DNA from: Alloyangia pacifica
GTDB lineage: Bacteria > Pseudomonadota > Alphaproteobacteria > Rhodobacterales > Rhodobacteraceae
Assembly: GCF_003111685.1 (NCBI RefSeq)
Contig: NZ_CP022194.1
Span: 56,217 to 120,216, forward strand
Direction of reading: 5' to 3'
Length of the DNA: 64,000 bases
Part shown: positions 35,498 to 45,166 of the stretch, one piece after another
Layout of the letters: each line of letters starts with the position of its first letter
How positions within the stretch are numbered: position 1 is the first letter of the stretch
Notes under the pieces: generated by a model
The model's database searches: none
Told to the model about the DNA's origin: nothing
What the model saw: the letters and a program-made list of their open reading frames with translations, nothing else
Position numbers and translations under genes: made by a program

Positions 35498-38136
35498 GTC
35501 AAAGCGTCCCTTGATTTTGCTTGTGCGATTTGGGTTTCCTGCTGCTCTCTCAATGCCTGTTCGATCCGGTCGTGCATCTTCACCGCCAAGGGTTGCGGGG
35601 CGTGGTTCAACGGCGCCTCGGGATCGATGGGAGCACCGAGCGGCTTGCCAGCGACCTCTGCGGCATGGCCGAACAGGCGTTCGACGACATGCGCCAAGGC
35701 GCCGTCATTGGCGCCGGTCTCGGCTGCGAAGGACGTCATCGACAGCCCGAGCGAGGCAACCAGCGGCCGCAGGCAGGCCGGACGCACCCAGAACATCGTG
35801 CCTGCAAAGAAGCCCTCGGCCTCGGCCTCGTCAAAGGCCATGTGGGCGAGCACGCCGCGATCGTGGTAGGGATACTGCACCAGACCAAGGTAATGCGGCT
35901 CGGGGCCGACCATCGTCACGTCTGGACCGCGCCGGAAGGCGGCGAGGATCTCGCTCACCCGCTCCCGGCTGCCCAGAAGCGCCGCGAAGGCCTCGTCGCG
36001 CCACAGATCGCCAAGTTCCGGCCGCAGCCGCCCGGCCAGATAATAGCCGCGCTTGGTCTGTATCTTCAGCACCGCATCGTAGGCTTTATCCAGCAGGGTC
36101 GGCAGCAGATCGACAAACGGCCCGATGTCGCGGCCGCGATTGGCCGCGTGGTAGAACTGGGCCTGGGGATAGGCCTCGCGCACCATGGCCTCGATCCGCC
36201 GGCTGCCCCAGTCCGGCAGGGTTACGATCAGGTCGAACGCTTCGGGGATCGCCTCGAGACGGCTCAGGAGCTCGGGTACCAGGTCGCGGTAATAGAGGTG
36301 TGCAACCACCGCCACGCGGCTGCTGCTGCGGGCCAGCCCCTGGCGGATCGCGCCAAGGTCCGCCTTTCGCCGCGCTGCCTCCGATGGCGTCAGCGCATGC
36401 TCCGGCAGGATGCCGGAGGTGGTGTCGAGCACAAGCCGGGCCGCGGCTGTCAGGTGCTCTTCCAGCCGTTCCTTGGAGACCCCCGGAAGCCGCTTGCGCG
36501 GGACCCGGCGTTCGATCAGGCCGCGCGAGCGGTAATGCGCGAGCGGCGCGGCGCCAACCGCTTTCACGTCGGGATATTTGTCCAGGTAGAAGGCTGGGTC
36601 GAGAATTTGGCCTTCGGATGCGATGGTCGCGACACCTTCCGGCGTGGCCAAGGCGCCCCGCAGCCAAGTGCTGAACCCCTCGATATCGGACTTGCCGGAA
36701 TGCGTCAGGAGCCGACGGGCCGCCGGCACCCAGGCAGTGCTGTCCTGATCGCCCGCCTGTCCTGTCGTGCCCGGGACGACCGGCGCGATGACCGGCGTGC
36801 CGAACTCCTGTTGGCCAGCAATCGACTGGCCGGAAAAAGCCCAGGATTCCGCGTAGCGCTGTGTCGAGGCCGAGGTGATCCGCCAGAAGCCCTTGGCCAC
36901 GGCTGCCGCATCATCGCCGTGCTGGCGGTAGAGCCGGTCGATGATGCCGATGCGGCGTTCGAAGGAGGAGATGTCGGAGCGGATCTTTGCGGATTGCAGG
37001 TAGCCGCCGAGGAAGAAGCGGCGCAGCAGGCCGATGCCGTCTAGATAGGCTTCGCGATCGAAGCGGCCGGCGAGGAACTCGTCGAGTGTCGGGAACAGGT
37101 CGCGCGGCTTGTAGATGGCGTCTCCGAGCACGACCACGGGCTTGTCGAAGTAGAGCGCTTCGAAGCCGACCGAGCTGTTCACGGTGACGGTGAGATCCGC
37201 CAGCGAGATGAGCTGCGGGTTCGAGGGCCGGGTCTCGCCGGGTTCGAGCCAGATGACCTGATCCGCCCATTGCCGCAGCTCGACCTTTGCGACGCTTTCC
37301 GCCATCGCTCCCTGCGGCCGATGCTTGGTCGCGGGATGGGGGGTGATGATTGTGGTATAGCCCGCGGCCGCCAGCTTCGGGACCGCATCCAGAACGACAT
37401 CCCGCAGCGACTGGTAGGGCGAAAAGCGCAGAAGATTGGCGTCGTCGAAGAGTTGCAGCGGCAGGAACGCAAGCTTCTCCACACCCGCAACCCGCGCCAG
37501 AAGATCGCCGGGCATCGGAGCAACCTGCAGCTCGTATGGCATGGCCTCGATGTTCTGGGAATAGGCCAGCATCGCCTCAGCGCGCGACATCGGAACGTCT
37601 TCAACGATCTCACGCAGGTCGGCAACCGTCAGCTTCGGCACGATCCCCGAGCCGTTGGTGCCGTAGGGGTCCATGACCAGCGAGTCGAAGAACGGCGGCC
37701 GGGTGCAGCCGAGCTCCATACCGATCCGGGTGATCTCCCGGTCCTTGATGAAATTGGTCACCGCGCCATTCTCGCCCCAATGTATGATGACGTCGAAGGG
37801 GAAGCGCCGCCAGATGCGCTCGAGGACGGCTTCGTAGTCCTTGGCGATTTGGCCAGTGCCTGCCATCAGGTTCAGCCAGTGAGGAAACCCCTGACCGACC
37901 CAAGGCACGTTGTAACGCGAGAAGATCGCCTCATCTTCCTTGGTGGACCTGATCAGGCGCAGATCGGCGGTCGTGAGGGCGTCCTTCAGTAGATCGAAGG
38001 TTGCGGCGTTTGCGTAGATCCGAGTGTCGAGCCGGGGGCCGGTCTCTAGCAGCGGTGCAAAGCTCTGCGCAACATCCTTGAAATGCGTGAATACGTTCCG
38101 GATCGGATGCGGTTCGACGTAGAACAGAACTCTCAT
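35491..38136 (-). CDS. GT99/KpsC-like N-terminal glycosyltransferase fused to an RgpF domain
   Basis: 881 residues. The first ~400 resemble the capsule-synthesis (KpsC/KpsS/WbbB) retaining Kdo-transferase fold: MRVLFYVEPHPIRNVFTHF, VIIHWGENGAVTNFIKDREI, ITPHPATKHRPQG, and LADLTVTVNSSVGFEAL with VVVLGDAIY. Near residue 535 one copy of the YLDKYPDVKAVGAAPLAHY module appears. Residues about 625-860 are an RgpF domain (VAVVAHLYYRDLVPELLSRL, NRGRDIGPFVDLLPTL, LKIQTKRGYYLAG). Kdo transfer would agree with kpsF-kdsB-kdsA at 50.9-53.6 kb, but is inferred. The start overlaps the upstream stop (38133-38136) and the stop overlaps the downstream TTG. Confidence 0.8.
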   Translation of the reverse strand: MRVLFYVEPHPIRNVFTHFKDVAQSFAPLLETGPRLDTRIYANAATFDLLKDALTTADLRLIRSTKEDEAIFSRYNVPWVGQGFPHWLNLMAGTGQIAKDYEAVLERIWRRFPFDVIIHWGENGAVTNFIKDREITRIGMELGCTRPPFFDSLVMDPYGTNGSGIVPKLTVADLREIVEDVPMSRAEAMLAYSQNIEAMPYELQVAPMPGDLLARVAGVEKLAFLPLQLFDDANLLRFSPYQSLRDVVLDAVPKLAAAGYTTIITPHPATKHRPQGAMAESVAKVELRQWADQVIWLEPGETRPSNPQLISLADLTVTVNSSVGFEALYFDKPVVVLGDAIYKPRDLFPTLDEFLAGRFDREAYLDGIGLLRRFFLGGYLQSAKIRSDISSFERRIGIIDRLYRQHGDDAAAVAKGFWRITSASTQRYAESWAFSGQSIAGQQEFGTPVIAPVVPGTTGQAGDQDSTAWVPAARRLLTHSGKSDIEGFSTWLRGALATPEGVATIASEGQILDPAFYLDKYPDVKAVGAAPLAHYRSRGLIERRVPRKRLPGVSKERLEEHLTAAARLVLDTTSGILPEHALTPSEAARRKADLGAIRQGLARSSSRVAVVAHLYYRDLVPELLSRLEAIPEAFDLIVTLPDWGSRRIEAMVREAYPQAQFYHAANRGRDIGPFVDLLPTLLDKAYDAVLKIQTKRGYYLAGRLRPELGDLWRDEAFAALLGSRERVSEILAAFRRGPDVTMVGPEPHYLGLVQYPYHDRGVLAHMAFDEAEAEGFFAGTMFWVRPACLRPLVASLGLSMTSFAAETGANDGALAHVVERLFGHAAEVAGKPLGAPIDPEAPLNHAPQPLAVKMHDRIEQALREQQETQIAQAKSRDALTW

Positions 38137-39182
38137 TGCAAATCTCCCAGAGAAATCAGCTCGTCCACGGAATAGGTGTCTTTCAGGAAATTCATGTTCC
38201 GCTCCGCCATGCTGCGCTGGTCAGAAGGACTGAGGGGTTCCGACAGGGCCTCGTGCCAGTCGTTGGGATCGGCGGCCAAGGTCAGGTGTTCCGCTCCAAT
38301 GGCCTGCATGTCCGGAATCGGGCTGGCGACGAGGCGGCATCCCGAAAGCGCCGCCTCAAGGAATTTCACGCGTGACTTGCAGGCATTGAATGCACTGTCT
38401 TCCAGCGGAGCGATCACCGTGGCGCACATGGTCATCAGGCTTGGTAGACGGAGATAGTTGACGACCTGGGCCGTCATCACATTGGGCAGCGCCGCGATGC
38501 CGCCCGGGACGAGGACCGGTCCGACGACCAGCAGGGTTATGTCGCTGTTTTCCGACAGCACCCGATGCAGCGCGGCCTCGACGACCGGGAAATCCCGGTC
38601 ATGGCTCTTGGTGCCTGCAAAATAGCCGATCATTCGTGGCGATCGCTTCCTGTATGCGGTCCCGAGATCGTCATGGAAGGTCAGCATGGTCTCTGACACG
38701 ATGTTTGGAACTACCCGCACATCGGCACCGGGGTTGAATTCGCGCGCCCGGGCCGCGAGCGGCTCGGTCGAGGCAGTGACCTTGTCGAAAACCTGCAGTG
38801 CCTCGAGATTGTTGGCAAAGGCCGCAGAGGCGCGATCCGGGGTCAGCGTGCCGTTCTTCACCGCCGAGGAAATCATCGCGATCTCCTCGGTGCCGAAGAT
38901 TAGGTCGTCGTAATCGGCGATCAGGCAGCGTCCGAGCCGGCGCAGCGTGCTGATGACCTCGAGAAATCCACCACGGGATATATTGGGGCGGTGGAAGATA
39001 TAGACGTCATAATCGAAGGAGGGGTTCTTGTAGAACTGGTTGGCGGAATAGACAGCGCAGAAATGGCCGCTCTTCTTTAGCGCCTCGCTCGGATGGTAGG
39101 CCCGGTAGCGCACGGAAGGATCGAGAAGCGGCCTGTCCGCCCGGCCGGTTTCGGAGACAAAGCAGATCGTCTTGCGTTTCAT
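38133..39182 (-). CDS. GT4-like glycosyltransferase
   Basis: 349 residues. An N-terminal half with VRYRAYHPSEALKKSGH and YDVYIFHRPNISRGG leads to the aspartate-rich CLIADYDDLIFGT segment typical of a capsule-cluster GT4 subgroup. The C-terminal half has MIGYFAGTKSHDRDFPVVEA, LLVVGPVLVP, and RVKFLEAALSGCRLVASPI in the donor loop. It heads a three-gene minus-strand unit (38133, 35491, 32108) with overlapping starts and stops. The 193 bases upstream (39183-39375) hold no gene and may contain its promoter. Confidence 0.82.
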   Translation of the reverse strand: MKRKTICFVSETGRADRPLLDPSVRYRAYHPSEALKKSGHFCAVYSANQFYKNPSFDYDVYIFHRPNISRGGFLEVISTLRRLGRCLIADYDDLIFGTEEIAMISSAVKNGTLTPDRASAAFANNLEALQVFDKVTASTEPLAARAREFNPGADVRVVPNIVSETMLTFHDDLGTAYRKRSPRMIGYFAGTKSHDRDFPVVEAALHRVLSENSDITLLVVGPVLVPGGIAALPNVMTAQVVNYLRLPSLMTMCATVIAPLEDSAFNACKSRVKFLEAALSGCRLVASPIPDMQAIGAEHLTLAADPNDWHEALSEPLSPSDQRSMAERNMNFLKDTYSVDELISLGDLQ

Positions 39183-39375
39183 AAATGACCTATTTTGAAG
39201 TCGCGTTGATTACCTGGCACTTGCATAAGGACGCAGGGGGGAGATTTCCGCAAAAGAAATGCCCTATGGCTCTTGCGCCGTGCCGCTGCGGTGGCAGGGA
39301 GGAGCCCATACGGCATGGCGTGGCTGGTGGTTTTGTGGGCCGCTCCGGGGCCGGGCATGAGCATGCCTAGACCGC

Positions 39376-40182
39376 TCACTTGCCCTCGAGCTCCGCCAGA
39401 GGCTTTCTGTAGCGCTCTTCCATGATCTCGCGGATGCGCCCGGCGTGCCGCGCGTCGGCGATCTCCAGCACCATCTGCCGGGTCTCCAGCCCCGAGCGCA
39501 GCTGCGCCTCGCGCGAGATGCCGGTCCAGACGCCGCCTGCGTGCTGATGATAGACGCTCATCTCTTCTTTCAGAAAGCCGATCGGGCCGAAGCGCTCGAA
39601 GAAGAAGGCCATGGCGATCTCGTTGAAGCGCTCGCGGAAGAGTCGGTCGGGCAACTCGGGCAGCAGCTTCGTCCTCAGCATGCAGGAGGAGAAATTGGCG
39701 ATCAGGTTCATCGACGGATCGGCGAGGAAATCCTCGCCGCGCAGCTTGGTCGTGGTAAGCCCGGTCTGCCGGTCTAGGAAGGACTCCTTGCCCGAGGGCA
39801 ATTGCCGTACTCGGATCATCGAGAAGACCATCGAGCAGTCGTCGTTCTGCTGAAGGAAGCGCGCCTGCTTTTCCAGCTTGCAGGGATCCGTCCAGAGATC
39901 GTCGCCCTCGAGAATGGCCAGGTAGTCGCCGCTGGCGGCCTGGAAGAGGTGGCGGAAATTGCCCGAGATGCCGAGGTTCCGCTCGGGGCTCACGTCACGT
40001 ACCAGCATCGGGAAGCGCTTCTGCCAAGCGCGGATCCGCTCCCGCGTGCCATCGGTCGAGCCATCGGAGGAGACGAGGATCTCGTGCCGGAAAGCGCCCA
40101 GTTGCGCGACCGCGCTGGCGATGGTGGCGTCGATATAGGCCTCCTGGTTGTAGGCCGGGATCATGGTGGTGATGCGGATCAT
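39376..40182 (-). CDS. GT2 family glycosyltransferase
   Basis: 268 residues. GT-A motifs are TTMIPAYNQEAYIDATIASA, ILVSSDGSTDGTRERI and LAILEGDDLWTDPCKLEKQ (EGDD metal site). Loop and acceptor parts continue to EEMSVYHQHAGGVWTG. Its start overlaps the stop of the gene at 40179 by four bases, so it is translationally coupled and last in the rml-linked minus-strand run. Confidence 0.88.
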   Translation of the reverse strand: MIRITTMIPAYNQEAYIDATIASAVAQLGAFRHEILVSSDGSTDGTRERIRAWQKRFPMLVRDVSPERNLGISGNFRHLFQAASGDYLAILEGDDLWTDPCKLEKQARFLQQNDDCSMVFSMIRVRQLPSGKESFLDRQTGLTTTKLRGEDFLADPSMNLIANFSSCMLRTKLLPELPDRLFRERFNEIAMAFFFERFGPIGFLKEEMSVYHQHAGGVWTGISREAQLRSGLETRQMVLEIADARHAGRIREIMEERYRKPLAELEGK

Positions 40183-42092
40183 GCGCCGTGCAGCCTCTTC
40201 ATTGTCTGGGACACGCCTTCGAGCGAACAGGCCTCGCCAAGCGCGGTCTCGGAGATCTCGCCCTGCATCGACACCAGCGCGACCCGGTTGTCCGGGTCCT
40301 GCCAGAGCGCAAGACCAAGCGCCCGCTCAAGGCCGTGCTCGATCGCGCCGTCGCGCAGGAACTGCACGCTGTAGCCCTCGGAGTCGCACATGTGGCGCGC
40401 CAGCTGCAGGTAGATCTGCGGCCGCACCCAGAACATCGTCCCGGCGACGAAGGCCCAGTCGCTCTCTAGGTGATCTGAAAGCCCGGTTTCGCCGGCGAGC
40501 AGCGTCAGCTGATCGAGGCTGGCGGGGATCGAGTTGCGGATGCCGTGCTTGTAGAAATCGCCGCTGCAGGCCATGGCAAGATGCGCGTCCGCGCGAAAGC
40601 GCTCGACGATCTCGTCCACCAGATCTGCCGAGCCGAGCAGTGGCTCGAGCAGGCCGCGCCGCCAGGCATCGCCCCAGGGCTCGACGTCCCGCTTGGTATG
40701 GATCTTGAGCAGCAGCTGGTAGCTCTTGAAGGTCGAGATCAGCTCGAGGAAGGGGCCGATGTCCGCGCCGGCATTGGCATAGCGCAGCACCCTGGCGTGC
40801 GGATAAACCTCGCGGATCAGCGCCAGCGCGGCGTGGTCCTCGTCGAGCGAGGTGGTGACGAAGAGGTCGAAGTCGAAACGGATGTTGCGCAGGTACTCAA
40901 GGCATTCCGGCACCCGGTCAGGGTGGAAGACATGCAGTTGCACTGCCACCCGGTAGGCCGAGGAATCGAGGATCGTCTCAGCCTCGAGCGTGGCCGGACG
41001 CGCCTTGGCGCGCACCTGCTCGAGCAGATCCTGCAGCGACTCGCGTGAGACATGCTCCTTGTTGGTGATCCGCTCGGCGCTGCCGTCATCGTAGGTGACG
41101 CCGACATAGGGCAGCCCGACCACCCGGGTGCGCGTGGCGACATTCAGGATGAAATCCCAATCGACCAGCCGACGCAGGTTCTCGTCGAAGCGCAGATCCC
41201 GGAACGGGCCGGACCAGCGCAGGAAGAAGCAGTTCAGGTCTATGAAGTTCTCCTGGAGGCAGGATTCATAGTCGAACTCGGCATAGAGTATGAATTTCGA
41301 CTGCCCGGCATCATCCTGGATATCGGCGGCGCAATAGCCGGCGGAAGTCTCTGCCCGCGTCGCGTGCTTGAGCATGAATTCGATCATGCGCGGGTGCCAG
41401 GAATTGTCGGAGTCGAGGAAGAAGATCCAGTCGCCACCGGCCAGGTCGAGCCCGGTGTTGCGCGCGCCTGAGACCCCCTTCTGATACCCGTTGACGGCCC
41501 GTACAAGGCGTGGATCGTCGATGTCGCGCAGGATCTCGGCGGTGTTGTCGCTGCTGTGGTCGTCGACGACGATTAGCTCGAAGTTTGCATGAGTCTGCGC
41601 CAGCACCGACGCGATGGCCGCCGGCAGCAGCGCGCCGCGGTTGTACGTGGGCATGACGATCGAGACCTTGGTCCCGGCGTGGTCATGCGGTAGGGCCTCC
41701 AGCTCCCCGGTCATCGCGTCATGCGCTGCCCAGTCCCACTCGCGGTTGCGGCGTCTGAAAATCCGGCCACACTTCTGCCGAAGGTGCTGCGTGCCGTCGT
41801 CTATGACCGGATAGGTGGGGCGACGCTCGGACTGTCCGGCGCGGAGGTAATGCAGGAGCGGGTCCATGCCCGACGATCGGATGTCGCGGTTGGCGTTGCG
41901 GTAGCTCGGGGCGCAGAAGCCCGGCGAGGGGCTGCGTCCCATGCGGTGACCGATCCAGAGATAGTGCTCGACCGGATCGACGCCGAGTAGGGACACGTCC
42001 TTGTAGCGCTCAAGATACCAGGCCGCGTCGAAAAGCCCTGAGGCCTTCACCAGGTCTATATCCGCTTGAGAGACGCGTTGCTTGAGGTCCAT
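40179..42092 (-). CDS. GT2-RgpF fusion glycosyltransferase
   Basis: 637 residues. Residues about 12-95 carry two copies of the shared module (GLFDAAWYLERYKDVSLLGV, then GMDPLLHYLRAGQSERRP). Residues about 140-350 are GT2 (VSIVMPTYNRGALLPAAIAS, IVVDDHSSDNTAEIL, FFLDSDNSWHPRMIEF). Residues about 390-620 are RgpF (VAVQLHVFHPDRVPECLEYL, NAGADIGPFLELISTF, LLKIHTKRDVEPWGDAWRRG). Two activities in one chain would suit extension of a rhamnan-like backbone or side chain. It sits 68 bases below the degenerate sulfotransferase and overlaps the next GT2. Confidence 0.86.
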   Translation of the reverse strand: MDLKQRVSQADIDLVKASGLFDAAWYLERYKDVSLLGVDPVEHYLWIGHRMGRSPSPGFCAPSYRNANRDIRSSGMDPLLHYLRAGQSERRPTYPVIDDGTQHLRQKCGRIFRRRNREWDWAAHDAMTGELEALPHDHAGTKVSIVMPTYNRGALLPAAIASVLAQTHANFELIVVDDHSSDNTAEILRDIDDPRLVRAVNGYQKGVSGARNTGLDLAGGDWIFFLDSDNSWHPRMIEFMLKHATRAETSAGYCAADIQDDAGQSKFILYAEFDYESCLQENFIDLNCFFLRWSGPFRDLRFDENLRRLVDWDFILNVATRTRVVGLPYVGVTYDDGSAERITNKEHVSRESLQDLLEQVRAKARPATLEAETILDSSAYRVAVQLHVFHPDRVPECLEYLRNIRFDFDLFVTTSLDEDHAALALIREVYPHARVLRYANAGADIGPFLELISTFKSYQLLLKIHTKRDVEPWGDAWRRGLLEPLLGSADLVDEIVERFRADAHLAMACSGDFYKHGIRNSIPASLDQLTLLAGETGLSDHLESDWAFVAGTMFWVRPQIYLQLARHMCDSEGYSVQFLRDGAIEHGLERALGLALWQDPDNRVALVSMQGEISETALGEACSLEGVSQTMKRLHGA

Positions 42093-42160
42093 TGTCGGCT
42101 CCGGGAAAGGATGTGCCGGCGCGGCGCCGGCGAAGGGCAGGGGGGCTCAGCGGCTAGGAC

Positions 42161-43390
42161 TCAAGAGGTTCGGCCTCCGCGCAGGAAGTCGATGGTCCGC
42201 CGCAGCGGGCTGGTCAGTTTCCAGGCGGTGCTGGAGAGCACCGCGTCGATCACTCCCTGCGCCTGCTGCTCGCGCTGCCGCGCCTCAGCGAGCTGCTGCG
42301 CCAGAGCGTTTTGCTGGGTCTCAGCTTCGAAAAGCAGGCTGCTCAGGCTGGCCAGTTCCTCGAAGCGCTGCTCGAGGCGAAACTCTAATGTGCGGATCCG
42401 CGCGCTGTCGTCCACTTCGCCCTCCTCCGCCTCCGATGCGGGGGCATTGTCCTGCCAGGGCTCCGACAATGCCACGCCTGTCTTTCGGCGGGCGAAGGAA
42501 GGATTGTGCCGCGCCGCCTCGATGAAGACGTCGAGCAGGGCCGCGGCGCGCTGGAACTCCGCGTCGAGCTGGTCGAGTGCGGCATGGTCCGCTGTCTCCT
42601 CGCCGGTCTCCTGCCAGCGGCGCAGGATTGCATCGGCCTGCTGTAGCCAGCCCGCCTCATGGAGGGCGGCGCCTGCGGCGCTGTATGGGATCGTTTGGAA
42701 GAGAGTTTCGGGGGCATTCTCAAGCGCTGCATCCACCTGCCGCCCCGCCTTGGCGGTATTGCGCGGGAATGAAAAGCCTAGGGTCTTCTCGAGCGCCGTG
42801 AGCTCCGCCCGCCAGTCGCTCTGCAGCCTTTCGCTGCAGACGTGAGCTCTTAGCTGTCCGCGGGTGGCGCGCTCGCTGGTCAGCGCCGCGCGCAGCCAGG
42901 CGAGCTGCGACGCCTCGGGGGGTAGCGTTGCGTCAGCCTTAATGTCGCGGGCGCTGCCGGGGATGTGCAGATAGGCCAGATCGTAGCCGCAGCGGCGCAA
43001 CGCCGCGCTCCAGAAGGGCACCAGCAGCGCCAGCCGCGGCTCCCAGAGCAGCGGCATCCGGGCGCCGTGGAATTGCTGGCGCAGCAGCGCTTCGGCCTCG
43101 CTGAGAAAGCCGTCGTAGACCGGGGAGTCCTGCCAGGAGACGGGCAGCGGGGCTAGATCGCTCCGGTCCCGATCAAGGCAGGCGAAAATCTGATCATGCA
43201 GCGCCACGATCTCGGGAGCGACCGCGGCGGGCTCCGTGGCGGAAGCGCCTGCGGGCAGGTTGCAACCGAGGCGCTGCAGGATGCCGCACAGCTGCTCGGC
43301 GCCCGCGGGCCGAGAGCCGAGCACCACCAGGCAAAGTGGCCTTTGGCTGCCAGGGGTTTCGGTCGGGGATTGGGTTTTGGACTTGGTCAT
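42161..43390 (-). CDS. Degenerate sulfotransferase-like protein with C-terminal coiled coil
   Basis: 409 residues. The N terminus LCLVVLGSRPAGAEQLCGIL sits where related proteins carry an R-S/G-T PAPS loop, but the expected K/R-S-G-T-S is replaced by RPAGAEQ, so catalysis is doubtful. The following parts (LAYLHIPGSARDI, LEKTLGFSF) keep the fold's spacing. Residues about 330-385 are a heptad-rich coiled coil (RIRTLEFRLEQRFEELASLS), followed by SSTAWKLTSPLRR, a tail seen on many glycosyltransferases. It lies 22 bases from rmlA. It may be a scaffold or an altered enzyme. Confidence 0.6.
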   Translation of the reverse strand: MTKSKTQSPTETPGSQRPLCLVVLGSRPAGAEQLCGILQRLGCNLPAGASATEPAAVAPEIVALHDQIFACLDRDRSDLAPLPVSWQDSPVYDGFLSEAEALLRQQFHGARMPLLWEPRLALLVPFWSAALRRCGYDLAYLHIPGSARDIKADATLPPEASQLAWLRAALTSERATRGQLRAHVCSERLQSDWRAELTALEKTLGFSFPRNTAKAGRQVDAALENAPETLFQTIPYSAAGAALHEAGWLQQADAILRRWQETGEETADHAALDQLDAEFQRAAALLDVFIEAARHNPSFARRKTGVALSEPWQDNAPASEAEEGEVDDSARIRTLEFRLEQRFEELASLSSLLFEAETQQNALAQQLAEARQREQQAQGVIDAVLSSTAWKLTSPLRRTIDFLRGGRTS

Positions 43391-43412
43391 GCGGCCTCGC
43401 GGTCCGTTAGGC

Positions 43413-44306
43413 TCATGCCTTGAGGCCCGTGGTATCGCGCAGTAGCCCCATCAGATACCGCCCGTAGTCGTTCTTGCGGAATTTCTCGGCCCGCGCCGCG
43501 AGCTGCTCGCGGTCGATCCAGCCTTGGTCGAAGGCGATCTCCTCGGGGCAGCCGGCCTGCTGGCCCTGACGCTTCTCCAGAGTACGCACGAAGTTGCCCG
43601 CGTCGAGCAGCGAGCCATGGGTGCCGGTATCGAGCCAAGCGTAGCCGCGGCCCATGCGCTTCACGTCGAGCTGGCCCTCGTGCAGGTACATTTCCAGCAG
43701 CGTGGTGATCTCCAGTTCGCCGCGCGGCGAAGGCTCGACCTTCTTGGCGCGCTCCGGTGCTGATCCGTCGAGGAAGTAGAGCCCGGTCACCGCGTAGTTC
43801 GAGGGCGGCACCTCGGGCTTCTCGATGATCGAGGTGGCGCGGCCGTCCGCATCGAAATCCACCACGCCGTAGCGCTCGGGATCGGCGACGCGGTAGCCGA
43901 AGACTGTGCCGCCGCTCTCGCGAGCATCGGCCTGGGCCATCATCTCGGGCAGCCCGTGGCCGTAGAAGATATTGTCCCCCAGCACCAGCGCCGAGGGGGC
44001 ACCGGCGAGGAACTCCTCGGCCAGGATAAAGGCCTGCGCCAGCCCGTCGGGGCTCGGCTGGACAACATAGGTGAGCGAGATGCCCCACTGGCTGCCGTCG
44101 CCGAGGGTGCGCTGGAACTGCTCCTGGTCCTGCGGCGTGGTGATCAGGCAGATCTCGCGGATGCCGGCGAGCATCAGCACCGAGAGCGGGTAGTAGATCA
44201 TCGGCTTGTCGTAGATTGGCAGCAGCTGCTTCGACACGCCGAGGGTGATCGGGTAGAGCCGGGTCCCGGAGCCCCCTGCGAGGATGATGCCTTTACGCTT
44301 GGTCAT
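43413..44306 (-). CDS. rmlA: Glucose-1-phosphate thymidylyltransferase
   Basis: 297 residues from the ATG at 44306 ([12 protein letters not shown]); the frame stays open upstream but would run into the neighbouring gene. Nucleotidyltransferase motifs are [48 protein letters not shown], and [19 protein letters not shown]. It makes dTDP-glucose, the first step to dTDP-L-rhamnose. It lies in a minus-strand run rmlC-rmlB-sulfotransferase-rmlA. Confidence 0.95.
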   Translation of the reverse strand: MTKRKGIILAGGSGTRLYPITLGVSKQLLPIYDKPMIYYPLSVLMLAGIREICLITTPQDQEQFQRTLGDGSQWGISLTYVVQPSPDGLAQAFILAEEFLAGAPSALVLGDNIFYGHGLPEMMAQADARESGGTVFGYRVADPERYGVVDFDADGRATSIIEKPEVPPSNYAVTGLYFLDGSAPERAKKVEPSPRGELEITTLLEMYLHEGQLDVKRMGRGYAWLDTGTHGSLLDAGNFVRTLEKRQGQQAGCPEEIAFDQGWIDREQLAARAEKFRKNDYGRYLMGLLRDTTGLKA

Positions 44307-44319
44307 TTTACACGTTGCC

Positions 44320-45153
44320 TCAAGTCGGGAGTAGGTCTGGGAAGGAGAGCATTCGCGGGTCAAGATGCCCCGCGTAGAGCGCCAGGTCGGCGGCGTAGAG
44401 ATCGGCGACGCGCCGGGCCAAATCGGCATCGTAGAGCCGGTCATGGGCAGGCAGGCGGCCACCGCGCTTCAGATCGGCGAGCTTGATCAGCGGCAGGTCG
44501 GCAAAATCGCCCGTCTCGATCTGCGTCAGCCGGTCGGTGCCATGGCCGGTGAGCGCGCGGGCATCCTGCACCTCGAACCCGATCTCGTCGCGCAGCACAG
44601 GGATAGCCTCGGCGAAGCGCTCGAGCGCGAAAACCCGGCTGTAGCGGTCGTAGACCAGGAAATCCTGCTGCGGACGCCAGTGGATATTGCTGCTCAGCAG
44701 GTTTGGCTGTTCCAGCAGTTGCACGAAGTCGCGAAAGCTCAGCCGATCGGGATCGAAACCGTCGCGGGTCAGCCGGTGGAGTTGCCAGAGTTCGGGGGTT
44801 TTGTCGACGATCTTGTCGAGAAAGACGCTGGCCAGCCGGGCATGTGGGCAGCGCAAAACCGTGAAGCTGAAAGGCGCGCGCACCAGCTCGGAGAGGCTAG
44901 CGGCGAATGTGCCGTTGTTGAGGTGGATCCAAGTCCAGTCCTCGGCGCCGGCGATGCAGTTGTTCGCCAGCGCCAGCGAGTAGCGCAGCGTTGAGCAGGC
45001 GTTTTTTGGAATGAAGCTGTAGATCGCCCCCGAGGGGTAGTGGGTCAGCGCGTGACGCGCAGCAAGGCCATGCGCCGCGTTCTGCGACAGCGTCACATCC
45101 TCGGTCCGGGCGTATCTTAGTAATCCCGTCACGTGGCTGCGGTCCTCCGGCAT
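44320..45153 (-). CDS. Sulfotransferase family protein inside the rml operon
   Basis: 277 residues from the ATG at 45153; 13 bases separate it from the rmlB stop and 13 from rml[21 protein letters not shown] is the 5'-phosphosulfate loop (P-K-N-A-C-S-T type), and [20 protein letters not shown] is the 3'-phosphate site. Both match Sulfotransfer_2-like carbohydrate sulfotransferases. It occupies the place where rmlD usually sits in rml operons, with tight spacing on both sides, so sulfation of the rhamnose-type residue is a reasonable hypothesis. Confidence 0.75.
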   Translation of the reverse strand: MPEDRSHVTGLLRYARTEDVTLSQNAAHGLAARHALTHYPSGAIYSFIPKNACSTLRYSLALANNCIAGAEDWTWIHLNNGTFAASLSELVRAPFSFTVLRCPHARLASVFLDKIVDKTPELWQLHRLTRDGFDPDRLSFRDFVQLLEQPNLLSSNIHWRPQQDFLVYDRYSRVFALERFAEAIPVLRDEIGFEVQDARALTGHGTDRLTQIETGDFADLPLIKLADLKRGGRLPAHDRLYDADLARRVADLYAADLALYAGHLDPRMLSFPDLLPT

Positions 45154-45166
45154 GCGCGTCGCCCGG

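Noticed and set aside
44307..44462. Longer RmlA start
   Set aside because: The extra 52 residues have no homology character and overlap the sulfotransferase; [12 protein letters not shown] is the normal RmlA N terminus.
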